Assembly (NCBI GenBank): GCA_951799425.1
Contig: OX637407.1
Span: 27,835,691 to 27,899,690 of the forward strand
Length of the DNA: 64,000 bases
Direction: 5' to 3'
Source of the DNA: Ilex aquifolium
Taxonomy: Eukaryota > Streptophyta > Magnoliopsida > Aquifoliales > Aquifoliaceae
Each line of letters opens with the position of its first letter. Position 1 is the first letter of the stretch. A model generated the notes under the pieces. It had not been told where the DNA came from. It searched no databases and was given only the letters and a program-made list of their open reading frames with translations. The position numbers and the translations under genes are program-made. This document shows positions 36,901 to 47,308 of the stretch, piece after piece.

Positions 36901-37022
36901 ACCCTAGATTCATCGCGACCTGTCTCCGTTTGCTTGGTGCACACACGATACACATACCTCTCCAGTTGCTCATCAAGTTTCTTCAGATCAACCATGTCTG
37001 CCCTAATCATCTTCTTCTCCAT
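33957..37022 (-). CDS. RAF-like (group C) MAPKKK-type protein kinase
   Basis: There are six coding exons (transcript order): 37022-36779, 36538-36417, 35066-34879, 34723-34549, 34432-34298 and 34163-33957, giving 356 residues. The N-terminus [20 protein letters not shown] and the C-terminus [10 protein letters not shown]...CFFRHQGP are hallmarks of plant RAF-like group C kinases, which are cytosolic Ser/Thr/Tyr kinases. Visible motifs are the Gly loop GRGTFC (63-68), VAVK with Lys83, helix C Glu108, HRD with Asp197, DFG with Asp215 and APE ending at residue 241. The third loop glycine (GxGxxG) is Cys68; otherwise the catalytic set is complete. The frame stays open 53 codons upstream to an ATG at 37181, but MEKKM at 37022 matches the usual family N-terminus. 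Intron 2 contains a hAT-like insertion. Confidence 0.9.
35520..36208. mobile_element. hAT-like MITE in RAF-like kinase intron 2
   Basis: The left end AGGGCGGAGCCAGAAATG and right end CCTTCCGCCCT are inverted repeats, with subterminal GGTGGGCAC (left) and GGTGGGCATGTGCC (right). Near-identical octamers AGTGACTT (35512-35519) and GGTGACTT (36209-36216) look like the 8-bp hAT duplication. The element is about 689 bp, AT-rich and non-coding. Confidence 0.6.
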
Positions 37023-37294
37023 CTTCAAGTTTGGAAGAGAATAACAACTTGGTTTTCTGTTAACGTGAAGAGAAAGTTTTTTTTGGGTAAGTAACGTGAA
37101 GAGAAAGTTAATTCTTGCTCTAATGTGTGAGTTTGTACGTAAACTCTTTTTTTTTTTCTCTCTCAGAAGCTCTCTCCACACAGAGTTCTAGTGTTTGTCC
37201 AACTGGTATGATATACTTTTACACGTAAATCTATATTAGAGATATTGAAGAACACAAAACGTGTGTACATGGTAATTATCATTATTTGTTTAGA

Positions 37295-37600
37295 GGATAA
37301 ATGACACTTTGTGCGTCGAATTTTTTTTATATTTTTAATTTACATCTTGAACGTTTGAGTTTTTTATATTATCCAAACAAATCTATTTTAAGAAATTTGA
37401 ATACAAAATTTTCATTAAAAATATTTAAAATCAAGTATTATGCAATAATTATGTATAGAAATAGAATAATGATTTATTTTTGGACTATTATTTGTTATCT
37501 TTTTATCTGATTAAAAGTGTAATGTGAAAATCTTAATTAATTTTTTCGGGTGTAAACTAAAAATTTAAAAATAGTTTAGGTTACAAAGTGTCATTTAACC
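37295..37600. mobile_element. Mutator-like MITE near the RAF-like kinase start
   Basis: The 306 bp element has terminal inverted repeats: GGATAAATGACACTTTGT at the left and ACAAAGTGTCATTTAACC at the right, continuing imperfectly for about 60 bp. It is flanked by 9-mers TTGTTTAGA (37286-37294) and TTGTTTATA (37601-37609), which match at 8 of 9 positions. It lies about 270 bp upstream of the kinase start codon. Confidence 0.7.
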
Positions 37601-37609
37601 TTGTTTATA

Positions 37610-38766
37610 TTCATCTTTTGTTCTGATTTTATTTGATAAGTGTCATAATACGACTTATTATGTGATTACTACTTTATACGGGTAGTTTGTTAATTTTTTT
37701 TTGCTTAGCACGTGTGCATGCGTTTGGATTACTTTTGGGATTTCAATGCAATAGATAGAGATATTTATGAAAGATTTTTATTTCTTTTTGAACTGTGTAA
37801 AGGATATTAAGTAATAATTAATTTTTTTAATGTTAGGACATAGAAATTTAAAGGAAAATATTTCACGTGTAATGGATATTCACGAGGATATGGATAATTA
37901 TCGATTTGTCGTCTTAAGACCAAATATATATTTCCTAGATTTGTGGACAATATTTATAATATAAAAGAAGACAGATTTTAATAAACTCATTTGACGGTTT
38001 CAATGGCCGCCAACATCCCTCCCATTCATATTGAATTTTCCCCCCTTTCCCAAATTTATCATTTCTCACTTATGTTGTACTGTGCCGTTAAACACAAGTT
38101 ATCCTAGTATACTATATGTTAAAAAACTAGTCTGATATATATTGTAGAAATTCCAAATTTGAGGAAAATATTTGATTGACCATTACTAGAAAAATATAAT
38201 ATGAAAATATACATAGTTAATTTTTTTTTTCAAATTTAAAAATAGATATCATGATATACACAAGCAGAATATTCTTATTAATTAATAGAACAAGATTCTA
38301 TATTTTTTGAAAAAATTTAAACAATAAATTCAATTTTAAAGTAAGATGTTTTTTGGGAGAGGGGGCGGGGGGAGTGAGGGTGACTAATACATATCTATCA
38401 ATTACTTTTAACAAAGGGATGAGGGTTTAGTGTCCACTTCACATAACATGCTTATAAAAATATAAAAAATATTATTTAGACATAATTTAAGAATTCAAAT
38501 TATGTGTTTATCTATTTCTTCCTATATCCTTGCCTTCTTTTTATCTCACCTTTTCAACATGTACAGAGATAGTGATGATCAATGATGAGACATGAATCGA
38601 CATTCCTATTGCTAAGTAACACATGGACAAAAAAAAGGTTCCGTCGAGAATATTCGATCTCTCAAGGAGACTACACCGATCTACTCCAAATTCTCTTGGT
38701 GCTCACAGAACTCCTGGGATGACGTTTGGCTCCAAACCCGAGCAATAATAACAATCAGATATGAGG
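37610..38766. other. Intergenic, no gene recognised
   Basis: AT-rich DNA without a supported coding region, RNA gene or clear transposon end. Confidence 0.4.
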
Positions 38767-38774
38767 ATTTATAG

Positions 38775-39136
38775 TAGGGGTGTCAATTTTTTACTCGAAC
38801 ACGAACTCGAAAATAACACGATTAGTTTACACAAGTAATAAATAGTCAAATTAAGGTTCAATACGAATAACACGATTAATAGGTACTGTAGATAGAAAAT
38901 AATTATTTAACGAGTATTGTAGATAGAAAATAATTATTTAACGAGTATTGTAGATAGAAAATAATTATTTTATAATTTTTTAAATAGTATTATATTAGTT
39001 GTTGTCAAATTAAATAATTTTTTATTAACACGAATATTGACACGAACCCGACACGTATCGAAAGTGATACAATACGAAAAAAACACGACCAAAAATGACA
39101 CGATACAAAAATGATACGACACGATTGACACCCCTA
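38775..39136. mobile_element. hAT-type MITE
   Basis: Terminal inverted repeats TAGGGGTGTCAAT and ATTGACACCCCTA are flanked by octamers ATTTATAG (38767-38774) and ATTCATAG (39137-39144), matching at 7 of 8, as expected for hAT elements. The interior has CGTGT/ACACGA words and three tandem 31-bp units starting near 38887, 38918 and 38949. Related but more decayed copies lie at 20345-20630, 52866-53185 and around 54044-54245. Confidence 0.72.
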
Positions 39137-39743
39137 ATTCATAGACATAATGGATAAGACAGAATGATTAGTTGTGCCATCACATTTCTCATCAGATTCT
39201 AAAAAAATCGGTTAAAGGTGTGACCTCTATCGATATGAATTGATTGGGGCGACTCATTAAATAGGTGATAAAAGCTATTAAATGTCTGGTGCTCATTAAA
39301 TGTATGGCCTTATAAACATAATAATTATTACGGTGTCCTAACTAAACCCGAGGTAGACAATAACCTTTGACAATCATTATGGTGTTTATTGAATGTTGAC
39401 CTCGGGTAATTGCAGACGAGCTTTTGACCTCACCCATGCATTTTTTAAAACTTATGCACAAAAGGGGATTGATTTGAAAGTAATTCTCAAACTCATGCAC
39501 TTTTAAAAAGGTCAGATGGATTGACGTTTTTAAGCCAAAAGACGTCAGTCCATCTGACGTTTTTAAAAAAAATTTATCTTTAAAAACGTCAGATGGACTG
39601 ACATTTTTAACAAGCCTTGTGTTAAAAACGTCAATCCATCTGACGTTTTTTGAACAAGGCCCCTAAGACACGTCAGATGGACTGACGTTTCTCTAAATGC
39701 CTACTGCCAACCACCAATTTCAATGCCTTGCCTTATGATAGTT

Positions 39744-39758
39744 TTTTTTTTGAAAGAG
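39744..39758. mobile_element. 15-bp poly(T) insertion with 14-bp flanking duplication
   Basis: T8 followed by GAAAGAG lies between two perfect copies of GCCTTATGATAGTT (39730-39743 and 39759-39772). The structure fits an extremely truncated retroposon tail with its target duplication. It sits inside the Mutator-like element, so it is younger than that insertion. Confidence 0.55.
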
Positions 39759-39839
39759 GCCTTATGATAGTTCAAGCAAGACATACACTGCACCACCTAA
39801 ATTATATTAGTTAATGCCTGAATATATTTATAAATTAAT

Positions 39840-40985
39840 ATTAGTTTGAGTAATTATAATAACTGCCCCCTAAATTTTCTATCTAGTTTTTATTTAGTTT
39901 CATAAATTTTTATTGTTTTAATTTAACCCATCAATTTTATTTCAATTAAATCATTTCATTAATTTTCATTGTTCGACTACAATAATATTTTCGTTTTCAA
40001 CTTACAAGATTAATTTTCATTTTTCGACTTACTTTTAAAAATTTTCGACTTACAAAAATATTATAAAATTTATAAATAATTAATATAAATTAATATTAGT
40101 TTAGGTAATTATAATAACTGCCCCCTAAATTTTATCTCGAGTTTTTATTTAATCTCATAAATTTTTATTGGTTTAATTTAATCCATCAATTTTATTTCAA
40201 TTAAATCATTTCATTAATTTTCATTGTTCGACTACAATAGTATTTTCGTTTTCGACTTACAAGATTAATTTTTATTTTTTGACTTACTTTTAAAAATTTT
40301 CGACTTACAATAATATTATAAAATGTATAAATAATTAATATTAATTTATAGTTTGGGTAATTATAATAACTGACTGCCCCCTAAATTTTCTCTCGAATTT
40401 TTATTTAGTCCCATAAATTTTAATTGTTTTAATTTAATCCATCAATTTTATTTCAATTAAATCATTTCCTTAATTTTCATTGTTCGACTACAATAGTATT
40501 TTCGTTTTCGACTTACAAGATTAATTTTCATTTTTCGACTTACTTTTAAAAATTTTTGACTTACAATAATATTATAAAATGTATAAATAATTAATATTAA
40601 TTTATAGTTTGGGTAATTATAATAACTGACTGCCCCCTAAATTTTCTCTCGAATTTTTATTTAGTCCCATAAATTTTAATTGTTTTAATTTAATCCATCA
40701 ATTTTATTTCAATTAAATCATTTCATTAATTTTCATTGTTCGACTACAATAGTATTTTCGTTTTCGACTTACAAGATTAATTTTCATTTTTCGACTTACA
40801 TTTAAAAATTTTCTACTTACAATAATATTATAAAATGTATAAATAATTAATATTAATTTATAGTTTGGGTAATTATAATAACTGACTACCCCCTAAATTT
40901 TATCTCGAGTTTTTATTTAGTCCCATAAATTTTAAATGTTTTAATTTAATTCATCAATTTTATTTCAATTAAATTATTTCATTAA
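39840..40985. repeat. Tandem array of about 255 bp units (4.5 copies)
   Basis: The landmark AATTATAATAACTG recurs at 39852, 40107, 40359, 40615 and 40871, giving periods of 255, 252, 256 and 256 bp. Each unit contains GCCCCCTAAATTTT, TTTCATTGTTCGACTACAAT and TTTTCGACTTAC words. The array lies inside the Mutator-like element at 39418-41774. Confidence 0.85.
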
Positions 40986-41154
40986 TTGCGTGAAGAAGAA
41001 TTTGCATGTGATGTGTTCCTATACATTTTGTTTGGTGGTTGTGCATTTACACAATTGTGAATTGTAGTGTATATATATGCTTGGTTTGACAATTTAAAAT
41101 TGCAGTGAAAGGACATCAAACTGCAAAATTTGGAACTGATTTGACAGTGATGGA

Positions 41155-41445
41155 CTGGTGGTGACTGGTGGTGGGTAATGATGACTGGTGGTGGCTTGTG
41201 GTCGCTGATGGTGGCCAGAGGTGGCTAGAGGTCGCTGGTGGTGCCTGGTGGTCGCTGGCGGTGTCTCGTGGTCGCTGGCGGTGCCTGGTGGTGGCCCTTC
41301 GTCGCTCGTCGTCGGTGGTGGTGGTGACTCGAGGTCCCTTGTTGTCGCTGGTGTAGGTTGGTGGCTGGTGTGGTCACTGGTGGTCAGGGGATGGTGTAGA
41401 TGGGGACAATTTCGGTGGTGGTCAGTGTGGATGGTGCCGGTGGCT
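41155..41445. repeat. GGTGGTCGCTGG-type minisatellite
   Basis: Degenerate 9-12 bp units such as GGTGGTGACTGGTGG and GTGGTCGCTGGCGG repeat for almost 300 bp. They produce spurious Gly/Val/Trp- or Pro/His/Thr-rich open frames on the two strands. The block lies inside the right half of the Mutator-like element. Confidence 0.7.
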
Positions 41446-41784
41446 GGTATTTCGCCTGCTGATTTTAGGGCAAATCGAATTTGGGGGAAAGAAGGAATAA
41501 GGGAGAAGAAGGGGAAAGCAGAGGGCAAAAGGGGAGGAAGTCGTTGCTTAAAAAAGGTCAGATGGACTGACGTTTTTAAGCAAAAGACGTCAGTCCATCT
41601 GACATTTTTAAAGATAAATTTTTTTTTAAAAACGTCAGATGGACTGATGTCTTTTGGCTTAAAAACGTCAGTCCATCTAACGTTTTTAAAAGTGCATGGG
41701 TTTGAGAAATACTTTCAAACCGACCCTCTTTTGTGCATAAGTTCTAAAAAATGCATGGGTGAGGTCAAAAGCCCAATTGCTGAC

Positions 41785-42700
41785 CTCCCTTGGACCTAGC
41801 AAATGTGCAGCTCGAGTTACTCTTACAGTGACTTATCGATTTGATGTGACTCATGAAATTCTATATTATTTTTTCTGTATAAATAATCCAAAAGATTGAC
41901 TCTCAAGTACACAATCACGACTCAATTAACAGTACCTACTATCCTCTTAGCTTGAACACGGACCGACTTAGGCGTTGAAGATGATACGTCGGATACATGT
42001 GTAGTCCCTTCTAACCAGGTTCCTTGTTTCAAAAATTTCTTCCCAATTCAACCAGGTATCTCAATTATTGCGCAAAATTCACCCTGCAGGACCCTCTAGT
42101 CTATGATTAAATGTGTGTCGGCGTAAGGGACATGGAGTGAGAATGGATTAGCTGTGCTGTCTTGAACCCACCACTGTTCTAACGTCATTTTTATAACCTC
42201 TCTACCACAAAGCCTTGAGAATCAGTTTAAAGCATAATGCTAATCAAATTGTTATCAGAAGCTGCAAATACGAAATGTTAATTATAAACTAAAAACTAAT
42301 CAACACCAATTAATGGGAATTTTGAGAGTAAAAGCTAGAAAAAATCGACTTACAATCATCATTTGTCATGTTAATAATATAATCTCAGGCTAAGTAATGG
42401 AATTATCTTTCAGTGCTAAGTCACGATTGAAAAAATCTGGAATAGGCTAAACATCTAGCAATAGCACATTCACTTGTACCACCCTGGCACAATCCAATTT
42501 AACTCTGCCAGGGATTCCCCCAACTTCAATTATATTCCGGCACGAACAGCTCTGATAATAAGCAAGCTTGTCAAGTGTCACAAAAAGAGTTAAAAAGAAG
42601 AAAAATTAAAGCCCAACAAAAGCTCCAAAGAGCCATATACATATTTGGCCAGAAAAGCTCTTAATTTACAAACATGGAAAGGGGAGAATACAGCAATAGA
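41785..42700. other. Intergenic, no gene recognised
   Basis: No coding region, RNA gene or element end could be supported between the Mutator-like element and the presumed 3' UTR of the PRP17 gene. Confidence 0.4.
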
Positions 42701-42958
42701 GACTTGAGTTTTACCCCCAGTATTGCGATTAAGTTGCATGGATAAGGTCACATTTTGCGTTCTTTCTCCAATTGGCTACACTGATAATTGGCCAAACGAG
42801 GTCATAAAGTTGGACAAGTCAACCTTGCTTGGTCTATGACCGATGTTTCTAAAAAGAAAGGAACCTTAATTTCCGCCATTCTTGAAACAACCAACAGTAT
42901 GTAATTTGCCAGATGTAGTCCTCGTTCCAAATGTGCAGAGTGCAATGAGCTAAGAAGG

Positions 42959-45900
42959 CTAGTCCCTGCAGGCCAGAGATTAAACAAATTAGCCTTCAGA
43001 AGATGTGCACTATTGTTGGCTTTCAACTTCATGCTAAAATTATACATGGTTACCTATACGAGTATGGAAGAGTGTGTGTGTGTGTGTGAGAGATAGAGGG
43101 AGAGAAAGGGGGGGGGGGGGGGGGGAGGGGGAATTCATGTTCCACATTTAGTATAAGGATCAAGTCAATAGCACATATCCATACCTAATTATTGAATAGA
43201 AAGAAAAAGAAGAAAAACATCAATTCCAGGGAGATCACATGTTCCATCCAACTACTGGAGGAAATTGATGCACAAAATCATACAGACATTCACAGAATTG
43301 CATATGCCCAGGCTGTAGATGGACCACTGAGAAGTATATTTTATAATTACGCATCCTTGATGCTTTTTTATAATAAGTATCTTCGACAAGATTTATAGTA
43401 GTATACATTTTATTAGTTTAGTGCGTTTATTTTATAGTTGGTACATTTGATTTAGCAGCTGTATATGAGCTTTAGTTTAGTGCATTTATTTCATAGTTGG
43501 TTACCCAAAATATTGTCCTCCTAGTTTCCCGGTGTTTCAAGCTAAGTCATCAGCATTGGCTCTGCTTTGAAGTGGTGAACAGATGAACTTATTAAGCCTG
43601 AAATGCATCTTCACTGGAGTGTGCATGTTAAGAGCCTATGTTTGACTGCTGAGCATTTCTTTCCTATTATATGTTACTCTTCTTTAGGCATGATCACCAA
43701 ACATCATTTCAATACTCCTATCTTCTCTCCCTTCCTCAACTTTCCAGTCTGCCAAGGAATTGGACCAATAACATTTTCATGCTAAGAACAATAGATCATA
43801 GGCTACCTTTTGATTCATAAAAATGATGACATATAATGTACAATTTTCTCAATAATATTTTTCTAAAATTGAGCAGAGGAATAAGACACTACCTATTCGT
43901 AAAATAAACCAAACAGATAATCATAATTAGAGATATCTTGCAATATATTTGTTCTAGATGCAGAACGGGGAAAAAACCATTGTGCACCAGCGTACCTATT
44001 CAAAATCCTCATATTCAACAAAAAGGTTGAATTGTGTAATTTGAGTTTCCTTCAAAGTCTTAAACATTTTGGAAAAGTCGTAAAAGTCAATGAATCAATA
44101 GTTTCCTAATCTAAGGATGCATACTCCCAGTAGAACAAGGAAAATACAGCAACCTAGAAAATCAAGATAATCTATCAATTCAACATGATGAAAATGAGTT
44201 TAGTTTTGAGACTTGGTTGCGATGCTTTCATATCTTAGTTCAATACATTGAGCAACCTTACCTTGAGGGTGATCCTAAGAGCACAAAACTCACATAAAAC
44301 AAAGCATTCTGTTCCAGGGTTTCAGTTCAAAGTCCTAGAACAACCAAACATTTTGAGCAGAACTTCACCTTATCAATCCCAAACCAATAGTAATCCACTA
44401 CCCCATTGGCCATTACACTAACACCAAAAACCTTGGATTACTTGCTATCCAAAGAAGTTTTTGCATATTCCTCATAAAATTCTGCACTTCAATCACTTAA
44501 AAGTTAAAACATCAAGCCAGTAATCTTCTTCCTTCACTAATCCCTAAAACCATCTCTCTACAATCCGAACCCTACAGGCTTTCAACGACCATATATCGAG
44601 CATGAATCAAATTTCAGGTGGCATGACACTAGTTTTCTTAAAGCCATCCCACATCATCAATGCCTCCACTAACTCCTAAATACATGAAACAGGATACTGT
44701 TAACTTGATCTTGAGTACTGCCTACACACATTTCACAATGTAAATTAAAACCAGCATCCCAACATAAGCATCTCTTTGCACCAGTCTCCTGTCAACATGA
44801 CATAAAACTAGTCACCAAATATGATCACTTTTTGACTCCCACAACAATACAACTATAGGATGAATCAACCATATATTGTTAAATTACAACCACCAGTCAG
44901 AAATATTAAGGTACAGAAAGAGACAGATACATAAGTACCACAATGGCCAAAGAAAGACGGTACCATAATCTTAATGCACCTAATCAACCGCTTTTAGTAC
45001 GTTTGGTTCAAGGCTTTTGACTATTCTTAAGTTTATTCCAAATGCACAACATTATGCAAAGGGCACCTGCCTGCCAAGTATTCCTCTTAACTCTTTCTAA
45101 AATCCCCTTTACTCCTATTGCAACAGTCAAGCCTCATAATATCCCTGGGATATGTTGCAGAACTCCAGTAATAGAGAGAAAAAAGGCCACAAAGCCCCTT
45201 TGTAACCTCATAGTAAAGCAATAAACAGTTCACATTTTTAAGATCAACACCACCAAATCCAAACTCAAGCTAGTGATCGAGTTCAATTATTTCAGCTTGC
45301 ATGTCTTTACCCAAAAAGAAATCCTTATTACATTTACTCATACCACCAATCAGTATTTCACCAAATAATAAAAAAAAATACACCAATTCGATACGCATGC
45401 AGCCTATGGCAATCAGTATTTTACTCTAATACAATATTACATGACAACGCAATACAGAAAAGTCATCGACATCTACATGCATACACACTGTTCTATGTCG
45501 AGTAAAGGGTCAGATTCTTACCAGTACTTGATTAAGCCATCCCATCCACATGTAGCAACTTTACTTTGTTCCAATGGATGCCACTCACAACCAATGCACA
45601 CTCCCTCATGACACTTGAGTGTTCTAAACACTTTGCAACTCTTCCAGTCCCAAAACCACATTTTGCCCTCCCCATCTCCCGACATGACAAACCTTCCATC
45701 CGGTGAGAAGTTAACCTGACAAGCATACCCAGCTGCTATGTGACCTGCAAACCTCTTCTTCTTATTAAGCTGAAATCTCTCCCTAGTACTATAGATAAGA
45801 ATCTGGTTGTCCAAACTCTGTGCTGCAAGCCAATTCGTATTTGGGTGAAGAGAAATTGAGGGCATAGAATGCATGTGAGGTTCACTTATATACTTTATAA

Positions 45901-47308
45901 CCACTGGAATTCCATATTCCCAAACCCGCAAAGATTTATCATCACTTGAAGTAACAAATCTCCTATTGTTGTCCACAAATGTGATAGTATTCACTGCTCC
46001 CAAATGCTGATCATACTCTTGAGTAATCTGCCCCGAATTCATATCCCACTGGACAATCTTCTTATCACTCATGCCAGCCAAAAGTACATTCTGTTTATCT
46101 TCATCCGGATTAAGCCTAACAACATATGGTATCTTCCCTGTTGAGAATGTCGATATCACCTGCCCAGTCTCCGTATCCCAGTACTTAATATTCTTATCAT
46201 ACCCTGCAGTCAAAAACTTAGTCCCATCGTTACAAAACCAAATATCTCTTACTGCCTTGGAATGACCCATGTAAGTCCTCACACACTTCCCCGAATTGAA
46301 CACATCCCAAATCTTCACCTTCGTATCCATCCCAGCAGACAAGATCAAATGACCAGACTTCGGAAAAAACCTAATAGCAGACACACCCTTAGTGTGCCCG
46401 GACCACGTGTGAACCAATCTTTTTGGTATGTAACAATGATCATTCGTCGCCTTCGCATCCTTTGGCGGTGCAATCCATGACCTACCCTGGTAATCTCTCT
46501 CCTCCTTGCCGTGAAACGTACTCTTATCTTGCACAATTTCGCCTTTTTCTCTATCCCCACCTCTCTCTTCACCCTTCTTCTTCGCATATTCCTCGGCATA
46601 CTTCTTCTGCTCCTCTGTCAATTCTGTTTGCAACCCTTCTTTCTTCCCAGCCCAAGGACTCTTCCAATTTTTCAACAACCACGCGTCCGAAGCTGGGTTA
46701 TCAACCTCCGTGGGGTCCACATGATCATCATCTTCCCCATTTTCTTCACTCTCCAATTTTTCCTTCTTCTTCTCAAGCTTCCTCTTCTTCTGTTCGTGTT
46801 GGGGTATGTTATACACCGAGATACCGTCGTTCTGCTGATAGGCTTCCAAATCTCCGACGTACTGATTCTCCGATGGGTCGGCGGCGTAACCATACTTGTA
46901 GAATGTGTTGTACTGTTCATCGAAAACGAAGGATTCAGTGGAGGCGTTCTCGACGAACCCTAGCTTGTGGTTTCGCATGCCTTGGGCAATACCGTCCTTG
47001 GCGTAGGGATGAGCTGGACCGTAGATGGGGGCCCAGAGCTGGTCGTAGGTTGGGTTGAAGTTGACGACATGTTGGGTTGGGTTAATGGGCTTGGAATGGG
47101 CTCGGTTGTGGTCGCCGGTGACGGTGAGAGCGAGCATTGTGTCGTCAACTTTGGGGGCGGCGGATTTGGTGGGGAGAGAAAGCCGAACCGGCGAGGAATC
47201 GGGTGAGGACTGATCGGAAACTGTGGAATTAGGGTTTCGATCCAATGATTCTTGCAATTGCTCATCGTCATCGATGTCGGCGTCTTCGTAGGACTGTAGG
47301 AGATCCAT
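42959..47308 (-). CDS. PRP17: Pre-mRNA-processing factor 17 (PRP17/CDC40), WD40 protein
   Basis: Exon 1 is 47308-45522 and a tiny coding exon 2 is 42965-42959, giving 597 residues. Exon 1 reads to IKY and splits the Trp codon (TG|GTAAGA); unspliced, the frame would stop at a TAA inside the donor. The acceptor CTGCAG|GGACTAG restores Trp, then Asp and stop, producing the family's usual WDGLIKYWD ending. The N-terminus [11 protein letters not shown] matches the family start, so this ATG was chosen over one 27 bp upstream. Conserved [14 protein letters not shown] and [17 protein letters not shown] precede a charged linker. Seven WD40 repeats fill residues 297-597 ([31 protein letters not shown] and others). 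PRP17 is a spliceosomal protein of the second catalytic step. The 3' UTR probably runs to about 42680. Confidence 0.92.
43070..43135. repeat. (GT)n followed by a long G run
   Basis: A (GT)9 tract near 43072-43089 is followed by GAGAGA-rich sequence and an uninterrupted G run near 43108-43126. It lies in the long PRP17 intron, which otherwise (42966-45521) shows no gene or clear element. Confidence 0.8.

Larger units (their letters stand above)
39418..41774. mobile_element. 2.36-kb Mutator-like element with palindrome-built inverted repeats
   Basis: The ends are GAGCTTTTGACCTCACCC and GGGTGAGGTCAAAAGCCC. Long inverted repeats of about 200 bp (39418-39620, 41560-41774) are flanked by decamers AATTGCAGAC (39408-39417) and AATTGCTGAC (41775-41784), matching at 9 of 10. 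Inside the repeats, near-palindromic CGTCAGATGGACTGACG or its reverse complement recurs nine times, alternating in orientation. The core holds a 255-bp tandem array (39840-40985) and a GGTGGTCGCTGG-type minisatellite (41155-41445). No transposase was recognised; the long open frames over the minisatellite are compositional artefacts. Confidence 0.75.

Noticed and set aside
41094..41799. Long open frames on both strands with Trp/Gly/Val- or Thr/His/Pro-rich products
   Set aside because: They lie over a GGTGG-type minisatellite within the Mutator-like element, and the composition explains the lack of stops.
42802..43047. 81-residue minus-strand open frame
   Set aside because: It overlaps the tiny PRP17 terminal exon and its 3' UTR in a frame with no similarity to a known protein.
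46423..47058. 211-residue plus-strand open frame
   Set aside because: It is antisense to the conserved PRP17 exon, with no family features.
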